Source: Pseudophaeomoniella oleicola
Taxonomy: Eukaryota; Ascomycota; Eurotiomycetes; Phaeomoniellales; Phaeomoniellaceae
Reading direction: 5' to 3'
Length of the DNA: 64,000 nt
Assembly: GCA_003868215.1 (NCBI GenBank)
Contig: QWDQ01000029.1
Coordinates: 62,001-126,000, forward strand
Below the pieces are notes generated by a model, which was given only the letters and a program-made list of their open reading frames with translations, ran no database searches and was not told where the DNA came from. The position numbers and the translations under genes are program-made. Numbering within the stretch: position 1 is the first letter of the stretch; every line of letters begins with the position of its first letter. Shown here piece after piece: positions 1-11,807 of the stretch.

Positions 1-3000
1 ACCGCCTAACGAAGAGCGTTGACTATCCTCACGAGCTCGACTACTGTTGAAATGTCCGCTGGCGTGACCTGCATTATCTTTATCAAGCAACATCTCGTCG
101 CTGTGATTACTAACCCGCGAATACACCCGTTGCACCCTCTTCAGCTTTGACTGGGAATTGCTATGTTCTGGAACTTTGTAACTCTCATCGGGGTCATTTT
201 CAACTTCCGATAGCAGAGGAGAGTCATCTGAATGCAACGACGTGAGGGACGAGGACCGAGCATTCTCAACCTCTACTTGATTTGGCAGCCGATCTCTTCG
301 AAAGTCTTGTGAGTCTGGGATGACCGATGTCTCCTGGCTTGTGCTTGGCTCACGGGAGCTGGGCTCGTCGACTTGGTCTTGCATAGCGGCAGTTGTAATC
401 ACTCGCTCACGATTCGCCTTTCGCCTTGTTGGCCGGCCGTCCGCGACAGGGCCTCGCACTTCACCTGGCGGGTCTGCTTCACGAATAAAGGCGCTCTCAT
501 CGAACATGTCTGGGTCGATGAGCTGATCAAACGCAGCTTTTGTGCCAGGAGTCAGGTTGTCTTGGCTCAGTGTCTCTTGGATTTCTTGTGAAAACTGAAC
601 GATGCCACGCGGTTGGGACTGCAACATCTCCACGGTTCTCTTCAATTCCTCTACCTTTGCTTTCAGACTCGATATCTCGGTATGTTTCATCTTGACATCT
701 TCAAGAATGGCAGTATGGTCTGCATGAGAAGCCTGAAGGTCAATCTCGCTGTTTTCCAATGAAGTGCACCTCGACTTCAACTCTTCATAGCTCTGAAGGA
801 CATGCTGGTGGCTGGCTACCTTCTCGTCTGCTTTGAATTTCTGCTGCAATGTTGCATCCAGCTGCCTTTGCAGTTTTTCAATGTCCCTAGCGTTCTTACG
901 CAGCTCTTCAACTTCTTCTCGATAAGCACTTTCTGATTTCCTGGCTTCTTCTAATTGAAACCGAACCTTTTCAGACTCCTGAAATTCCGTCAAGAGCTTG
1001 GAATTGGCGACAGTTTCCTTCTCCAGCCTTTTTTGGAGCTGGTCTACAGCTAGTGCTTGTTCCGCATTTCTGGCCTCCACATTGTGCAATTCTTCCCTAA
1101 CATCACAGAGCTTGTTCTCCTTCTCTTTTACCTACAGCAGTTAGCAGGGCAGACTTAGGAGCACTTTTCCCTACTTACATTGCTTTCTGCGATCTGTAGC
1201 CCTTTCTCGAATGCCTCTGCTTCTTGTTTGGCTTTTTCCAACTGCGACTCGGTGGTTCTTAACTTGGTGTGGAGGCTTTCGAACTCTTCTGTCTTTTGTT
1301 TGAGGGCTGCTCTGTTGCCTACAAGCTCTCCATTCAAGACAGTGGTATTTTGTTTCTCTGCCTCAAGCAGACTCTTGGCGTTTTGAGTCTTGCGCAGCTC
1401 AGTATCTAACCTTGCATGATGCTCTTTCATCTTCGTCTCCTGCGAGACTATACAGTTCTGTAGCTTCGTGATCTTCATAGACAGTTCCCTCAAAGGCTCT
1501 TGTGGGACTGTAGCTTGGTTTTCAGCGAACGTTTGAGCATGCTTCACCTCGTGCACCACAACTTCATGCTGTACAGCTGCTTCGTCCAAGCGAGCTATTT
1601 GTAGTTCAAGCTGTTTTACGTAAGCAGTTGATGCGACCATGGCGTCAATGGAGCCTTTGATTGAAGCGATCTGCGTTGAGAGTCCATTGCCGAAGTGCTT
1701 CGCGGTCTCTGAAGCGGATTGATCATTCCGCATGCCTTGATCAATGACATGTGACAACCTGAACACCGTCAGTTTCAGCTCTTACCGACCCAAGAGGCAC
1801 ACTCACTTTTGGTCAATATTCTCTACGGCTACATGAATATCTGTAAGATCGGAAGGTATGACCTTCTCTGCTTCGGACAACGCTTTAATGAGATTCAGGC
1901 AGTGTTCAATCCCTGGCACAGTGACATTGACATCTGCTGGAGACTTGGATCTCATTGCGTCAAGGTTCAATTGTGTGACTCGGTCCTCAACTGTAATCAA
2001 TTTCTCCATCAAAGGCTTCAAATCCTCCACAGTCGATGCCTTTCTGTCCCTGAGTAGATTTATCTCATCTCGGATGAAACCTTCGAGTTTGGCTGTACGA
2101 CTTTGTTCATGCTTCAGACCTGATGCTCGATGGATATATTTGTATTTGACCACATCTAGTTTGGCCTCAAGGTCCTGTACTTTGTCTGCCTGAGCCTGTG
2201 CCGACGACTGAATCTCAGCTGTCTTTTCCAGAATCGCAGCTATGTTCTCCCGGCATTTTCCAACCGTGTCACTGATGGTTCTTCTGTCCGAGAGAATGTT
2301 GTTGTTCGCTTCTCTTAGAGCGGTTGCTGAGGCGGACATTGCAGCATGATCGACAACGAGGCATGTCATCCTACCATTGAGATGTGAGAGATCGTCCTTC
2401 CATTTTGTGAACTTCGTCCGGTATCGATCGATCTCTCGTCCCTGCTCCTCAATTTCTTGTTCTGCTTCTTCCAGTTTGGTTTGGTAGTCGTTGTTCACAC
2501 GGACCAACTGCTCTATTTGACTTTTCAGTTGACGCTGTGAAGCAGTAGCCTGTGTTCTCTCTTTCCGAATGTTGTTGAGGAACATCTGGAGTATCTGCTC
2601 ATTGGTGAGGTTTGCTTTTGAGGCGTACGCTAACATCGACGGGTTAGGGCCCTGTCGGCCATGGCGTATGCTTGGTTTCGCCACTCTGCTGCCCTCGGCG
2701 ACGACATGCTTAGGCTGCAATGATGATGATGTTGAAGTAGAAGAAGTGCGCTGCCGGGATGTGGTCTTCTCCGGGTGGTCCCGATCAATATATTCGCTAA
2801 CTTCAGGCTCTCTCTCCCCGGCTGGCCTCGGCATTTGCGCATTAGCATCTTCCTCAATGCTTGGAACAGGTTCCCCTGAGACAGTTTCCTTGCTTGGTGT
2901 CTTAGCCGGTGATAAGACCTTGGGATGTCGAACCGGCCGGAAATCAAAAGGGAACAATAGTGGCCCAGATACCTGGGCAGTGCCATCTGTCTTTGACTTG

Positions 3001-3545
3001 TTCACCTCAGCAGGTACCCCTCCGAGTGACGGAGCTGGTAGGTCGAATTCCTTCCTGGAATTTGTACATGGTTGCTGGGCTTCACTTTGGTGATCCCTTC
3101 TCTCTGCAATCAGCATACGTCTCAAGTTTGATCCCACATAAGACTTCACATACCTCAAATCCTTTGAGCTTGTTGGAACATGTTCAGAAGTCTTGTTCAA
3201 CGCATCTGGCGACTCTCTTTCTGCGATGCTCTGGAGAGTATTTGAGCCAACACTTGTTTTATTTCGTATCGGATGATTAAACTTTGGTTGTGATTTCTTA
3301 GCCACAGCAAAGTGGAATTCTTGTACAGAAACTGCGTTGCCAGCACTTGAAGGCCTCGCAAACAGCTTTGGAGGTTCACGAACTTCCTCTCCTAGACTGG
3401 CATCACCATTGTTAGACGCACGTGGGGAGCCTTCTCCTATGGCATCGTCACTCTGCGCCATATCGTCTGAAAGCGAGCTCACATTCAGCTCCGTATTGTT
3501 CTGCTTCGGTGACTTGGATTCACGCCACGTCGACGTTGCTGCCAT
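1..3545 (-). CDS. Large coiled-coil protein, C-terminus beyond the window
   Basis: I do not recognise the family. Three exons on the minus strand join in frame: 3545-1807, 1758-1179 and 1131 to the window edge, with introns of 48 and 47 bp (GTGAGT...CAG and GTAAGT...TAG). That gives at least 1150 residues. Residues 1-300 are disordered and rich in Ser, Pro and charged residues. From about residue 320 (starting NLTNEQILQMF) a long Gln/Glu/Lys-rich heptad pattern indicates extended coiled coil. The last 200 visible residues are acidic and Ser-rich and contain a VIPDSQDF stretch. No catalytic motif is visible. A structural role at a spindle, chromosome axis or cytoskeleton would fit, but that is only inference from composition. 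The start is the first ATG of the open frame. The gene is divergent from the membrane protein at 5736. Confidence 0.8.
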
Positions 3546-5735
3546 ATTGACTGGACTGAGAACAGACCATACATGTGATCGTTAAACAGTGTCAAGGATG
3601 CTGGAACAAGCTCCTTATATTGTGCGAGTCAGAACATGACCACAGTCATTTGCTCGATGAAGGAATTGGGTTTCGGAAATAAACAATCCCATACATCGAA
3701 GAAATGCAGAGAGTATTTGTGAAGGAAGGAATGAGAATTTGATATAAGATTATAAAGGCAGCCAAAGGTACAGTGCTATGTTCCCTGGAGCCCACGGGGA
3801 TTCATCAATTGCGGCCAGAGTACTTGGGAGGCAACACACAACCCTTCGACTCAAGCCTCTTTCACCCTTCTGTCTTTGATCCTGCATTGCTAACCAAGCA
3901 CAGAGAAAGAATTGTCGTAGCCAGCAGATCCAGTCTCTTGGCCTGGATCGTCTTCAGAGCAGAAGGCTTCCCCTAGGAGGACAGATTCCAGTTCATGCAC
4001 ATCATGAGATAGAGTGATTTCAATGGGACACCAGATGTCGCATATGGCTCCGAAGCCCTATATTGACGTGTAACGAAGCTCGTTTGTCCAGCGGCAGCAT
4101 TCTCACATCGCAAAGCAAGCACACTTGGAATTCATTCTGCGAGAGACTTGCTACTCATCTTGGCCTTTCTCGATCTGGATTAAATTTTGGCCAAGGCCTG
4201 TGAGAATCGGTTGTTCGTCGAACTTAGAGGTAGCAAGTCAGCACGTACAACTGGAAAGTCCCAGATTTTTCCCATGCTAACGCGCAATCACAGGCTCTAT
4301 CGGTGACCTCTAATGCGACCTAGACCAAATATAGCATCATTTATTGTCCGAAGTTGCGGTTGTATATGACACGGACAACGAGACTTGATTGGTCTGCGAG
4401 GACCATAAGCATTCCATCAGTTTGCGCGCATAAACATACGATACGCTCGCCGGCATTGATGATATTCCGCAAGTCAAACAAGAGAGGGTTGAAGACTGTT
4501 TCGAAAGCTAGAAGAGTACATCCTCAACATTACAATGATGCTACAGCTATTGAAAATCGTTGAGCCCGAGAATCTGAAAAGCTTGCGGACTTCAAAGCGT
4601 AGGAGGCACTTCCAAGAAGGCGTGGTTGTAGATCAAGTATCTTCCTATCCACACAATACCATCGTTGATGTCCCATCACAAAATTATTTTCTTTATGGCT
4701 CGTGATATCGACGAAGAAAGACATCTACAAATCAATGATCATCACTCAGCAACAGATGCTTCGGAATTGACATAAACCCATGGTGGAGGAAAGGACTCCA
4801 AACATTTCAAACCTTGCAATGACTTGTGCTTCAAGCCATAGATCCAAGCTTCAATCAAGGTACCATGGTCAAGAGGCCTGAAACGTCCAGACGCCTTTCC
4901 CTAGTCATCCACCTTCCTGAGTCTAGCGCCTTTGTAATCTTTGCTGTCGATCGCTTGCTCTGAATTTGAAGATTCTCTTGCCATACAAGGCATAGTGAGA
5001 CTTCCAGATACAATGCTGGTTGGGGAATATGTCCCATCTTTTGAGATACACGCCTGGCGATATCAATCCCCACGGTAGACCAATCTCTTCTTAGCTACGC
5101 TAGAACGATCGATTTTCTGAAGGAAAACCCAATGAACTATGAGTAAGTTAATAATGATAGCCTAGCTGCCATATGCCACTAGAACTTGACCAAGAGCAAT
5201 GTTGGCGCGTAAGAACCTGTCAATGCCGAAGGATGAGCGTTCTCTACTCTCATTGGTCGACCCAACCCGCAACCAGGGACGTCGGCGCCAAAGCAGTTCT
5301 ATCACAATCATCCAACTCCAATCAATCCCAACCATACTCTCACATCTGCAACTTAACCATCGACCGTCAAGTCATTTTCATAAACGAAACAAGATCCAAG
5401 AATAGCAAATGAGGACTTTTACCCCTCAGATTATGAATACTGTGGACATCCACAATGACTACAGTGACCCGCGCGTGTATCTGCTTCATGTAGCAGGTAT
5501 TCTTAGATCAAAAGTTCATGCACCCCAACGCTGTACCCCTCGCAGATTCACATATCTTTGTCGTGCCACCGTCACAATCACTGTCACGTTGTCAAAGTTT
5601 TTCATCTGCATGTGCTCTGTTTTCCTAGTCTGGTGTTGACTATAGCATCACGTTTGAACCTCGTCGTCGTTTCCTTCCATAGTACCTTTCTCTTCACCCT
5701 CAGACAGACGTGCATTGTGGTGCTCTTCATTCATC
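3546..5735. other. Intergenic region between divergent genes
   Basis: About 2.2 kb without a convincing gene. The open frames here are short and have no coding character. The region must carry both divergent promoters. The last 200 bases before 5736 are rich in pyrimidine runs (TTTCCTTCC, CTCTTCACCCTC), as is common just upstream of fungal transcription starts. Confidence 0.5.
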
Positions 5736-6603
5736 ATGTTATCATCCATCAGAACTCCGAGCTTTGTGCTCTTGCTCTCCTTCCTGCTAGCAGGCGTTGC
5801 GTTGGCTTTGCCAGCAGAAACCACAACGACAGCGTCAGTTGAATCGGCGGCCTCGGCGACCGCATCAGCCAGCTACAATGTTTTCTCCGCTATAGCCTCA
5901 TCTTCACCTTCAAATGGCGCTACAGGCTCTACCGATGATCCCGACAATCCAACAGATGCCAACGACGCAGGTGCCTCTGGCACAGACACGGATTCGATCA
6001 ATCTGTCCACTGGAGCAATAGTTGCAATTGCTACAGTGGCAGGTGCCGCCGTCGTCATTGGAAGTAAGTCATTCGCACACAGCCTAATTTCAGCTCCGCT
6101 AACATCTCTCCCTAGTCTCATCTGCAATTCTTTTCTATCTCGCCAAGAAGCGCCAGTGGGAACTCCGCGAGAAGCTCCGCCGCTCTGCACGCAAAGTCGC
6201 CGCTGCCATTACACCACGTCGCGATACCTTCGCTCGAGGCGATGGGCCATTTAAGTCTCCCAAGGTCGCTCGATTTCCTTCATCATCTCGCCGCGAAAAA
6301 CGCGGCATGGTCCGCATTGACCCACCACCTCAATCAACCCGTCGCTCCATGCTCGCAGCTGCCACCCAAAACTCACGTATACAACGCACGGCACCAACCG
6401 ACAACTCTGGCAGCAGCAGGGGTAGTAGCCAAGAGAGTAATATGGAAAAGGGCTTCGGTACACACACCAAGATCGAGGCCGTAAAACATGACAATATCCA
6501 CAACAGCGCGGTCGCCGGAACACCTCCGAAGAGCACCTTCGATATGGACTCACCCGTCGAGGAAAAGAAACCGTGGTCAAAGATATTTGGCAAAGCGCGA
6601 TGA
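5736..6603 (+). CDS. Secreted-type single-pass membrane protein
   Basis: Two exons, 5736-6063 and 6116-6603, are joined across a 52-bp GTAAGT...TAG intron. The start is ATG 5736; the frame is open further upstream but only from a TTG. The protein begins with a hydrophobic signal peptide (LLLSFLLAGVALAL). A Ser/Thr/Ala- and Asp-rich outer segment of about 70 residues follows, then one membrane helix around residues 90-118 that is split by the intron. The tail is basic and cytoplasmic (KKRQW...RRSARK) and ends KPWSKIFGK. This layout (signal peptide, Ser/Thr-rich ectodomain, one helix, basic tail) is that of fungal Mid2/Wsc-like sensors, but no cysteine-rich WSC domain is present. I infer a plasma-membrane or cell-wall-facing protein and cannot name it. 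Confidence 0.75.
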
Positions 6604-7184
6604 GAGAAAGCAAAAGAACTACGTTTTCTCCTTGTTGTCTCTCTTTTCCCCCATTTATAGTGATACCCCCTTTTCTCTTTTTTTCGCACTCATTTGAACT
6701 GGTTTTCCTCCATCTGAGAAGAATTCGTCATTTTGCTTATTGGTCGAAATATATTGCCTTTCTTTCACGGAATTAAGAGTTCTGGCGCTATTGCTGCTAC
6801 ATTGGCTTTATTGTTACACCTTGTTGTTGGTTTTTATCTACACCTTTTTTGCTGCTGGCAGGCAACCAGGAAAAATGGTGTGCGGGCATGGATCAGTCAG
6901 TTAGCCAACCCGCAGGCATGCACGGCGTTGTTTTGATCAACTTAGGTACCTTACCTACCTTACCTACCTATGTAAGCATGTACCTTACGGAGGTACATAC
7001 ATACTGATATATACGTTATTACCTTATTACACTTTAAAGTTGTGTGTTTGCCCGTTCAGAAAGTGGTCTTGGGAACGTGACAAACATCCTTCTTCGTATT
7101 CGTCGTTAGTTCTGTTCCTACATACATACTGGTTCTCCATATATACATATACTACAACGACCTTCCCCCACCAGAAAGGGTGTC
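6604..7184. other. Convergent intergenic region
   Basis: T-rich 3' flank of the upstream gene, followed at about 6945-7010 by a run of TACC/TACCTACC units (ttaggtaccttacctaccttacc). Short imperfect repeats of this kind recur in other spacers of the window. No gene is seen. Confidence 0.5.
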
Positions 7185-8576
7185 TCAGGTAATATGCGGC
7201 AAGAAAGTCGACCAATTGACCGTCTGATACGCATCCGCCGGCAAGCTCCTCAGACTCAGAACATCCTCGAGCAGTATATATCCCCGGAAAGTGCTGTAGA
7301 TGAAGAACAGCGACACGAACATCACGGCGGACCGTACGGGGACGCCCCAGCGATGATCCTTACGCGAATCCAAGATGCGGATCTGGAGGAAGGGTTTCTT
7401 CAGGGCGCGCAGCCAAGGGGAAGTGGATGCCAGGACTTCTCGTTCACAGGGAATTTTCTCGCCGATTTTGTAGGGCCAGAACTTTTGGAGGGCGGTGCAA
7501 GTTTGGAGGCGCTCGATGGTCGTGTATGTTAGTTGGTCGTAGGTGTTGTAGAAGACGATGATGACCATCGTGCCGATGGCGGATATGCGCCAGAGGGTTG
7601 ATTCGGTGCGTGTTGGGAAGTGAAAGTTCCATGCTGCCATGTAAATGGCGGCGTACACCAGTTGGAAGAGATAGCCCACAAATTGGTCTCTCTGGTGCAG
7701 GGGAGGGAAGTCGACGTTGCCGAGTCGGTCGATTGGACGCGACCCATCGTCAAAGTGGATTTGTAAGATGTGGAGGATGCTGATGCCGTATTCCCAGTAC
7801 AATTTCCACGACCACAGCTCCGGATCGACGAAATCAAGGGGAGTGTTGCGATACATCTCCGCTGAGACTGAGGGACCGGCGTTGCGTACTATTTCATGTA
7901 TCGGGACCTTTGAGATGAGCGGGATAGCAGTTTCTACATTGGTAGGTTTGCCAAACCAGTAGTATGTGGTTGCAAATGATATTGCAATGAAGGCGAGAGC
8001 TGTCAGCTCAAGCGTGGTGATGCTCAGGCCCTGTCCTGCGCGTGCCAATACTGATGCAGTGAACCAGGAGATCTGAATAATTGTCAACACCCTGACAGTG
8101 GTATCCTTTTTGTTCTTGTCGTCAATTTCTTCGACTGTCGTTGTTGGCATATCAACGTATCCGTGGCTAACGAGGTAGTGCAACTGACTGGCATTTATGG
8201 GGAAGGGAGGAAAGCCCTCGCTATGAAGGACAAAACCTCCCATGTTAGCAAAATAAGAATGTTTCAGCGTCCACTTGTCATGCCCTGAATCGTTGAATCT
8301 GGCTAAAGAACGCTCTGCCGCAGCATACTGGCCCATCGCCAGCATCAGGATGAATTCAGGACCGAGTACCCCGAGTAGCGTAAGCCACAATCGCCGGAAG
8401 ACCTTGAACCAGTATGAATCTTTCGGTGAAGATACATTGAGACAGAGCTGGGACCAACTTGTTAGAGAAATAGTGACGAGACAAGACCATATGATATCAA
8501 TTGTGCCTCTGTTGTTGGGGGTAGATACCCACCCCACAATTTCGATGCCTTTATCCGTGGTATTCGCAGGTGGCAT
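7185..8576 (-). CDS. Multi-pass fungal membrane protein of unknown function
   Basis: Single exon of 463 residues. The first real ATG is at 8576; the open frame extends upstream only to a GTG. Several hydrophobic helices are clear near the N-terminus (GTIDIIWSCLVTI), in the middle (LSITTLELTALAFIAISFATTYYWF), then LFQLVYAAIYMAAW, IGTMVIIVFY and AVMFVSLFFIYS. The signature GTIDIIWSCL...APEF-like GPEFILMLAMGQ...QGLSITTLEL is typical of a large ascomycete family annotated only as hypothetical, often found as expanded paralogues. This family assignment is from memory. No enzyme motif is visible. Divergent from the methyltransferase at 9525. Confidence 0.8.
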   Translation of the reverse strand: MPPANTTDKGIEIVGWVSTPNNRGTIDIIWSCLVTISLTSWSQLCLNVSSPKDSYWFKVFRRLWLTLLGVLGPEFILMLAMGQYAAAERSLARFNDSGHDKWTLKHSYFANMGGFVLHSEGFPPFPINASQLHYLVSHGYVDMPTTTVEEIDDKNKKDTTVRVLTIIQISWFTASVLARAGQGLSITTLELTALAFIAISFATTYYWFGKPTNVETAIPLISKVPIHEIVRNAGPSVSAEMYRNTPLDFVDPELWSWKLYWEYGISILHILQIHFDDGSRPIDRLGNVDFPPLHQRDQFVGYLFQLVYAAIYMAAWNFHFPTRTESTLWRISAIGTMVIIVFYNTYDQLTYTTIERLQTCTALQKFWPYKIGEKIPCEREVLASTSPWLRALKKPFLQIRILDSRKDHRWGVPVRSAVMFVSLFFIYSTFRGYILLEDVLSLRSLPADAYQTVNWSTFLPHIT

Positions 8577-9524
8577 CGTGAGCAGAGCCACTCCGTCCAG
8601 GACAATATATCAACAGTACGACGGAAAGGAAACGGACCAAAGAAAGACGTGAAGAGGAGCGGCCGGGTAGCATCTCAGCAAGTTCAGCATCGAGTATATG
8701 TACCGTGTTTCTGCATTGGAACCTAGCAGGGCCAAGGGGGCACATCTTGCACTAACACCAATCATCGGCCCTGCTATCGAGAGTGAGTGGACATGAGTGC
8801 ATCAGACGAAGAGTAGCCGTGAGGTGTGGTGAGAATTCCCTGTCAAACAACCAAACAGGAAAGGAGGAACTCGCTTGCGACTAAAAGGGTTGATCCTTAT
8901 CGTGGGGGCTTGAGCTTGAGCATGGTGTAACATGACAATGGGCGGCACGGCTCGCAGGTGACACAAACGTCGGGATGGTCGTACAAAATGCTTATCAAAA
9001 CTCACTCCGTACAGTACTATATGAGAATCTCTGCCGTCGTGAATTCTAAACATACTGACACAGTCCCCTGGTTATATCTGCCACATCTTGGGTGCAGAGT
9101 TATGAAAATGGAGGATGTGAAAAGCAACGTGAATTTCACGTAAATTACTTTAAAAAGACCAAGGAAGAGACGAAAGCAACGCCCTGCATAGCGAAGCGCT
9201 CGGGTTGCTTGTGGAGGCTCGATTTAGTGCGAGTACGATGCAGCTCGGCAGAGTTGCTTGCTCGGAATGCTCCCCTAAAGCTGGCGAGCAGGCGGGTTTC
9301 CGTGATGAGACCAGCGCATCTTTCACAGGCGCTAAACTTGCCTATCGCTTATGCGAACCAAGTTAGACCAACTCACTGAAGATGCATGGATATCCTCTGG
9401 CCTGCGCCTCACCGGCGCTGGAAATTGATACCCAGACACCACTTCGTCCGCGCACTGGGCACCTGACTTGAGCATACGCTGCTCGTCAATGTCATAGATT
9501 CTTGAATGAGTATTTTCTTCCTCG
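8577..9524. other. Divergent promoter region
   Basis: About 950 bp between the membrane-protein gene and the methyltransferase. It holds a TACTGTACGGAGT-type element on the minus strand (actccgtacagtac, near 9004-9017), a motif seen again in other spacers here. No gene is seen. Confidence 0.45.
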
Positions 9525-10355
9525 ATGCCTTCTCCGACTGTCAGAGATTACTATGACACCCTCGAGTCTCGGATAGGATACTGGCTCCTACTAGGTGGTA
9601 CTCGACACTTTGGGTATTATGAAGAAGGGACCTGGTGGCCGTTTCCTTTGGGCACGGCCCTAAGAGCCATGGAGGACAAGCTATACCAAACCCTACAATT
9701 ACCGTCGGGCTCGCGAGTTTTGGACTGCGGTGCAGGAGTTGGTCACGTCGCTATATCAATGGCAAAGAGGGGTTTGAATGTCGAAGCTATAGAGCTTCTG
9801 CGGCGTCACGCTGAACAGGCATTACAAAACGTTGCTTCCGAACACGTCGAAAAGAAGGTGCACGTTACGATGCAAAGCTACCAAGATCTGTCCTTTGAAG
9901 ACCGCTCGTTCGATGGTGTCTATTTCATGGAAACGCTAAGCCACGCCACAGAGCCAGAGCGTGCTTTAGAAGAGGTATATCGTGTGCTGAAACCAGGGTG
10001 TAGTGTAACACTCTTCGAATACGAGCATAGTATTATCAAAGATGGCCCGGAGAAGAGAGCATTGACCGAAGTCAACAAATATAGCAGCATGCCTGCATTC
10101 CAGAATTTCATCATTGGTACAATACCCAAAACATTGGAGGTGGTTGGTTTCGAAGAGGTCGAGTCGCAAAACATTTCGGCCAACGTTCTCCCAATGTTAC
10201 GCTTGTTCTTTTTGGTTGCCTACATTCCATATCTCATTATCAAGTTGCTCGGCCTCGAGAGTCATTTTGCCAACGCCATGGCTGCTGTTGAATTCTATCG
10301 ACTTCATGATCACATTACCTATAATATTATAACGGCGCGGAAACCCATCAATTAA
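9525..10355 (+). CDS. Class I SAM-dependent methyltransferase
   Basis: Intronless, 276 residues, ATG 9525 to TAA. The glycine-rich SAM motif I is clear at residues 65-72 (VLDCGAGVGH), with an acidic residue at the end of strand 2 (VEAIE). A post-I motif (FDGVYFMETLSHATEPERALEEVYRVLKPG) is typical of the Methyltransf_11/UbiE and sterol C24-methyltransferase group. The C-terminal part carries a hydrophobic stretch (LRLFFLVAYIPYLIIKLLG), suggesting membrane association and a lipid-like substrate. The N-terminal YYDTLESRIGYW and HFGYY segments also resemble the Erg6-like group, but the protein is shorter than Erg6 (about 370-380). No biosynthetic cluster genes flank it, so the substrate is open. 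Confidence 0.85.
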   Translation: MPSPTVRDYYDTLESRIGYWLLLGGTRHFGYYEEGTWWPFPLGTALRAMEDKLYQTLQLPSGSRVLDCGAGVGHVAISMAKRGLNVEAIELLRRHAEQALQNVASEHVEKKVHVTMQSYQDLSFEDRSFDGVYFMETLSHATEPERALEEVYRVLKPGCSVTLFEYEHSIIKDGPEKRALTEVNKYSSMPAFQNFIIGTIPKTLEVVGFEEVESQNISANVLPMLRLFFLVAYIPYLIIKLLGLESHFANAMAAVEFYRLHDHITYNIITARKPIN

Positions 10356-11261
10356 GATCCTCATGGAATGGTGGAGCCTATTTACTGAGCGATGCGCACA
10401 ATTTCGAGGGAATTGAAGATCCTTTACCACACCTCTTCGCCAGCATGGATCAGGTACTTTACGACCTGTAGCATCCTTGCGTCCTACAATCTCCCAGCTA
10501 TACATATATATATACACATTCGAGGTCCGAGGTCCGAGAACTCTCAGAGTGCTCTACGGGAGTGGCGAACTTCAGTCACCACTCGGTCTCTATCAGACCA
10601 GCTGCTACGATCTCCAGCTTCGCCCTGACTCTGCGCCGTTGGTGAGAGAAATTAAGAGTCGGATTGCCTATACCAAGCTCAACCTCATGCGATTTTATCG
10701 CAAGATATTACCTGCTGTGCTGTTTCAGCAAGTCTTGCACTACTATATACGTCAGATATTGAAAAAGTCTATAGGCTCAAGCAACGAAGGAGGATTGCTA
10801 CGCGTGAATAGTCTCATCTCTTGAATTTGACGTTCTGTTTACCGTGAACTTACTACATGAATTACCCAGACTGGCGAAATGCCACGTCTTCTTCCGTTCC
10901 GGTAAGACTTCCCCATTTTACGATTGGGGGACTTCCCGGGTTGGTTCTTGCGGACGTCCTCCTGAAAAAGTCAATGGGCTTTCCGTATAATAACAATTGG
11001 AAGGAGATTTCCCCCATATTCGCAGGATCTTCAAGAGCAAAGTACTCGCAGAGTATCTCGTGTGAGACTTATTACTCTCCCTGTAGCTAGTCCTGTCCCT
11101 GTTGTCTTTTTCGTGACTGCATCATAATGCGATACATACCAAACGCCTGATCCCAAAATACCCTCGGGACCCTACCCCTGGTCCACCTATTCCCAAGTCC
11201 AGTTTTTCCTGGAAGTGACACTGGAGAACCCCAAAAGACCGATCGTGGGGAATGGCGAACT
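10356..11261. other. Convergent intergenic region
   Basis: About 900 bp between the 3' ends of the methyltransferase and the Cys-rich protein gene. It has a short TATATATATATACAC run near 10502. The open frame at 10477-10824 has no recognisable domain and no ATG-based coding signal. No gene is called. Confidence 0.45.
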
Positions 11262-11807
11262 TCATCGTCTATCCTTGACCACAATCCTGCCGTCCCGAAA
11301 GTAAATCTTCGCCCTTTCCGAGACAATCCTGCCGTCAAACCTCATGCGTTCGAACTCCATCTCCGCAACCTCGCCGACTTTGACCATCCCCCTACTCATA
11401 GATTCCCGAAAGTCGTCATCCTGGGCGACTTTGATCATCGAGTTACGATGCCGATCCCGATCCAATAACCGCGTAGCCCTCTCCTCGTCGTCGCATCTCT
11501 TGCAACGCAAGCTGTCCGGATCGTAGTTCCTGTCCCCTGCCTGGTAGTCTCTGGTGCAGTAGTACCCGTCGCAGAGCGAGCAATGTTCCTGTCCGAAATC
11601 TTGGTGGACATATTTGCTGCACACGCAGCATTTTTGAGGCGTTTTGATTGACATTTCGCTTGACGACGATGATGCTGATGATGACGGTGACGAGGAGGAG
11701 GATGACAACGACGAATGATGGTGATGGTGGACTTGCGGAAGATGCATTTCGGTGGCCAGGGATCTAGGGATGATCAGGGAGACGGGTGATCGTATAAGTA
11801 TAGGCAT
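11262..11807 (-). CDS. Small Cys-rich zinc-binding-like protein
   Basis: Intronless, 181 residues from ATG 11807. Residues 25-50 are low-complexity His and Ser (HHHHHSSLSSSSSS). Then comes a cysteine cluster: CC-x-C at 60-63, C-x2-C-x4-C at 76-84 and C-x2-C at 102-105, which could bind one or two zinc ions. The C-terminal third is charged and helical and ends in a basic segment. I cannot match it to a named zinc-finger family. Met52 (MSIKTPQKC), just before the Cys cluster, is a possible alternative start that would remove the low-complexity leader. No partner is implied by the neighbours. Confidence 0.65.
   Translation of the reverse strand: MPILIRSPVSLIIPRSLATEMHLPQVHHHHHSSLSSSSSSPSSSASSSSSEMSIKTPQKCCVCSKYVHQDFGQEHCSLCDGYYCTRDYQAGDRNYDPDSLRCKRCDDEERATRLLDRDRHRNSMIKVAQDDDFRESMSRGMVKVGEVAEMEFERMRFDGRIVSERAKIYFRDGRIVVKDRR

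Noticed and set aside
9525-10355. Secondary-metabolite cluster around the methyltransferase
   Set aside because: No polyketide synthase, NRPS, terpene synthase, P450 or pathway regulator lies within reach; flanking genes are unrelated.
10477-10824. 115-residue frame downstream of the methyltransferase
   Set aside because: Low-complexity start, no domain, no support for splicing to a neighbour.
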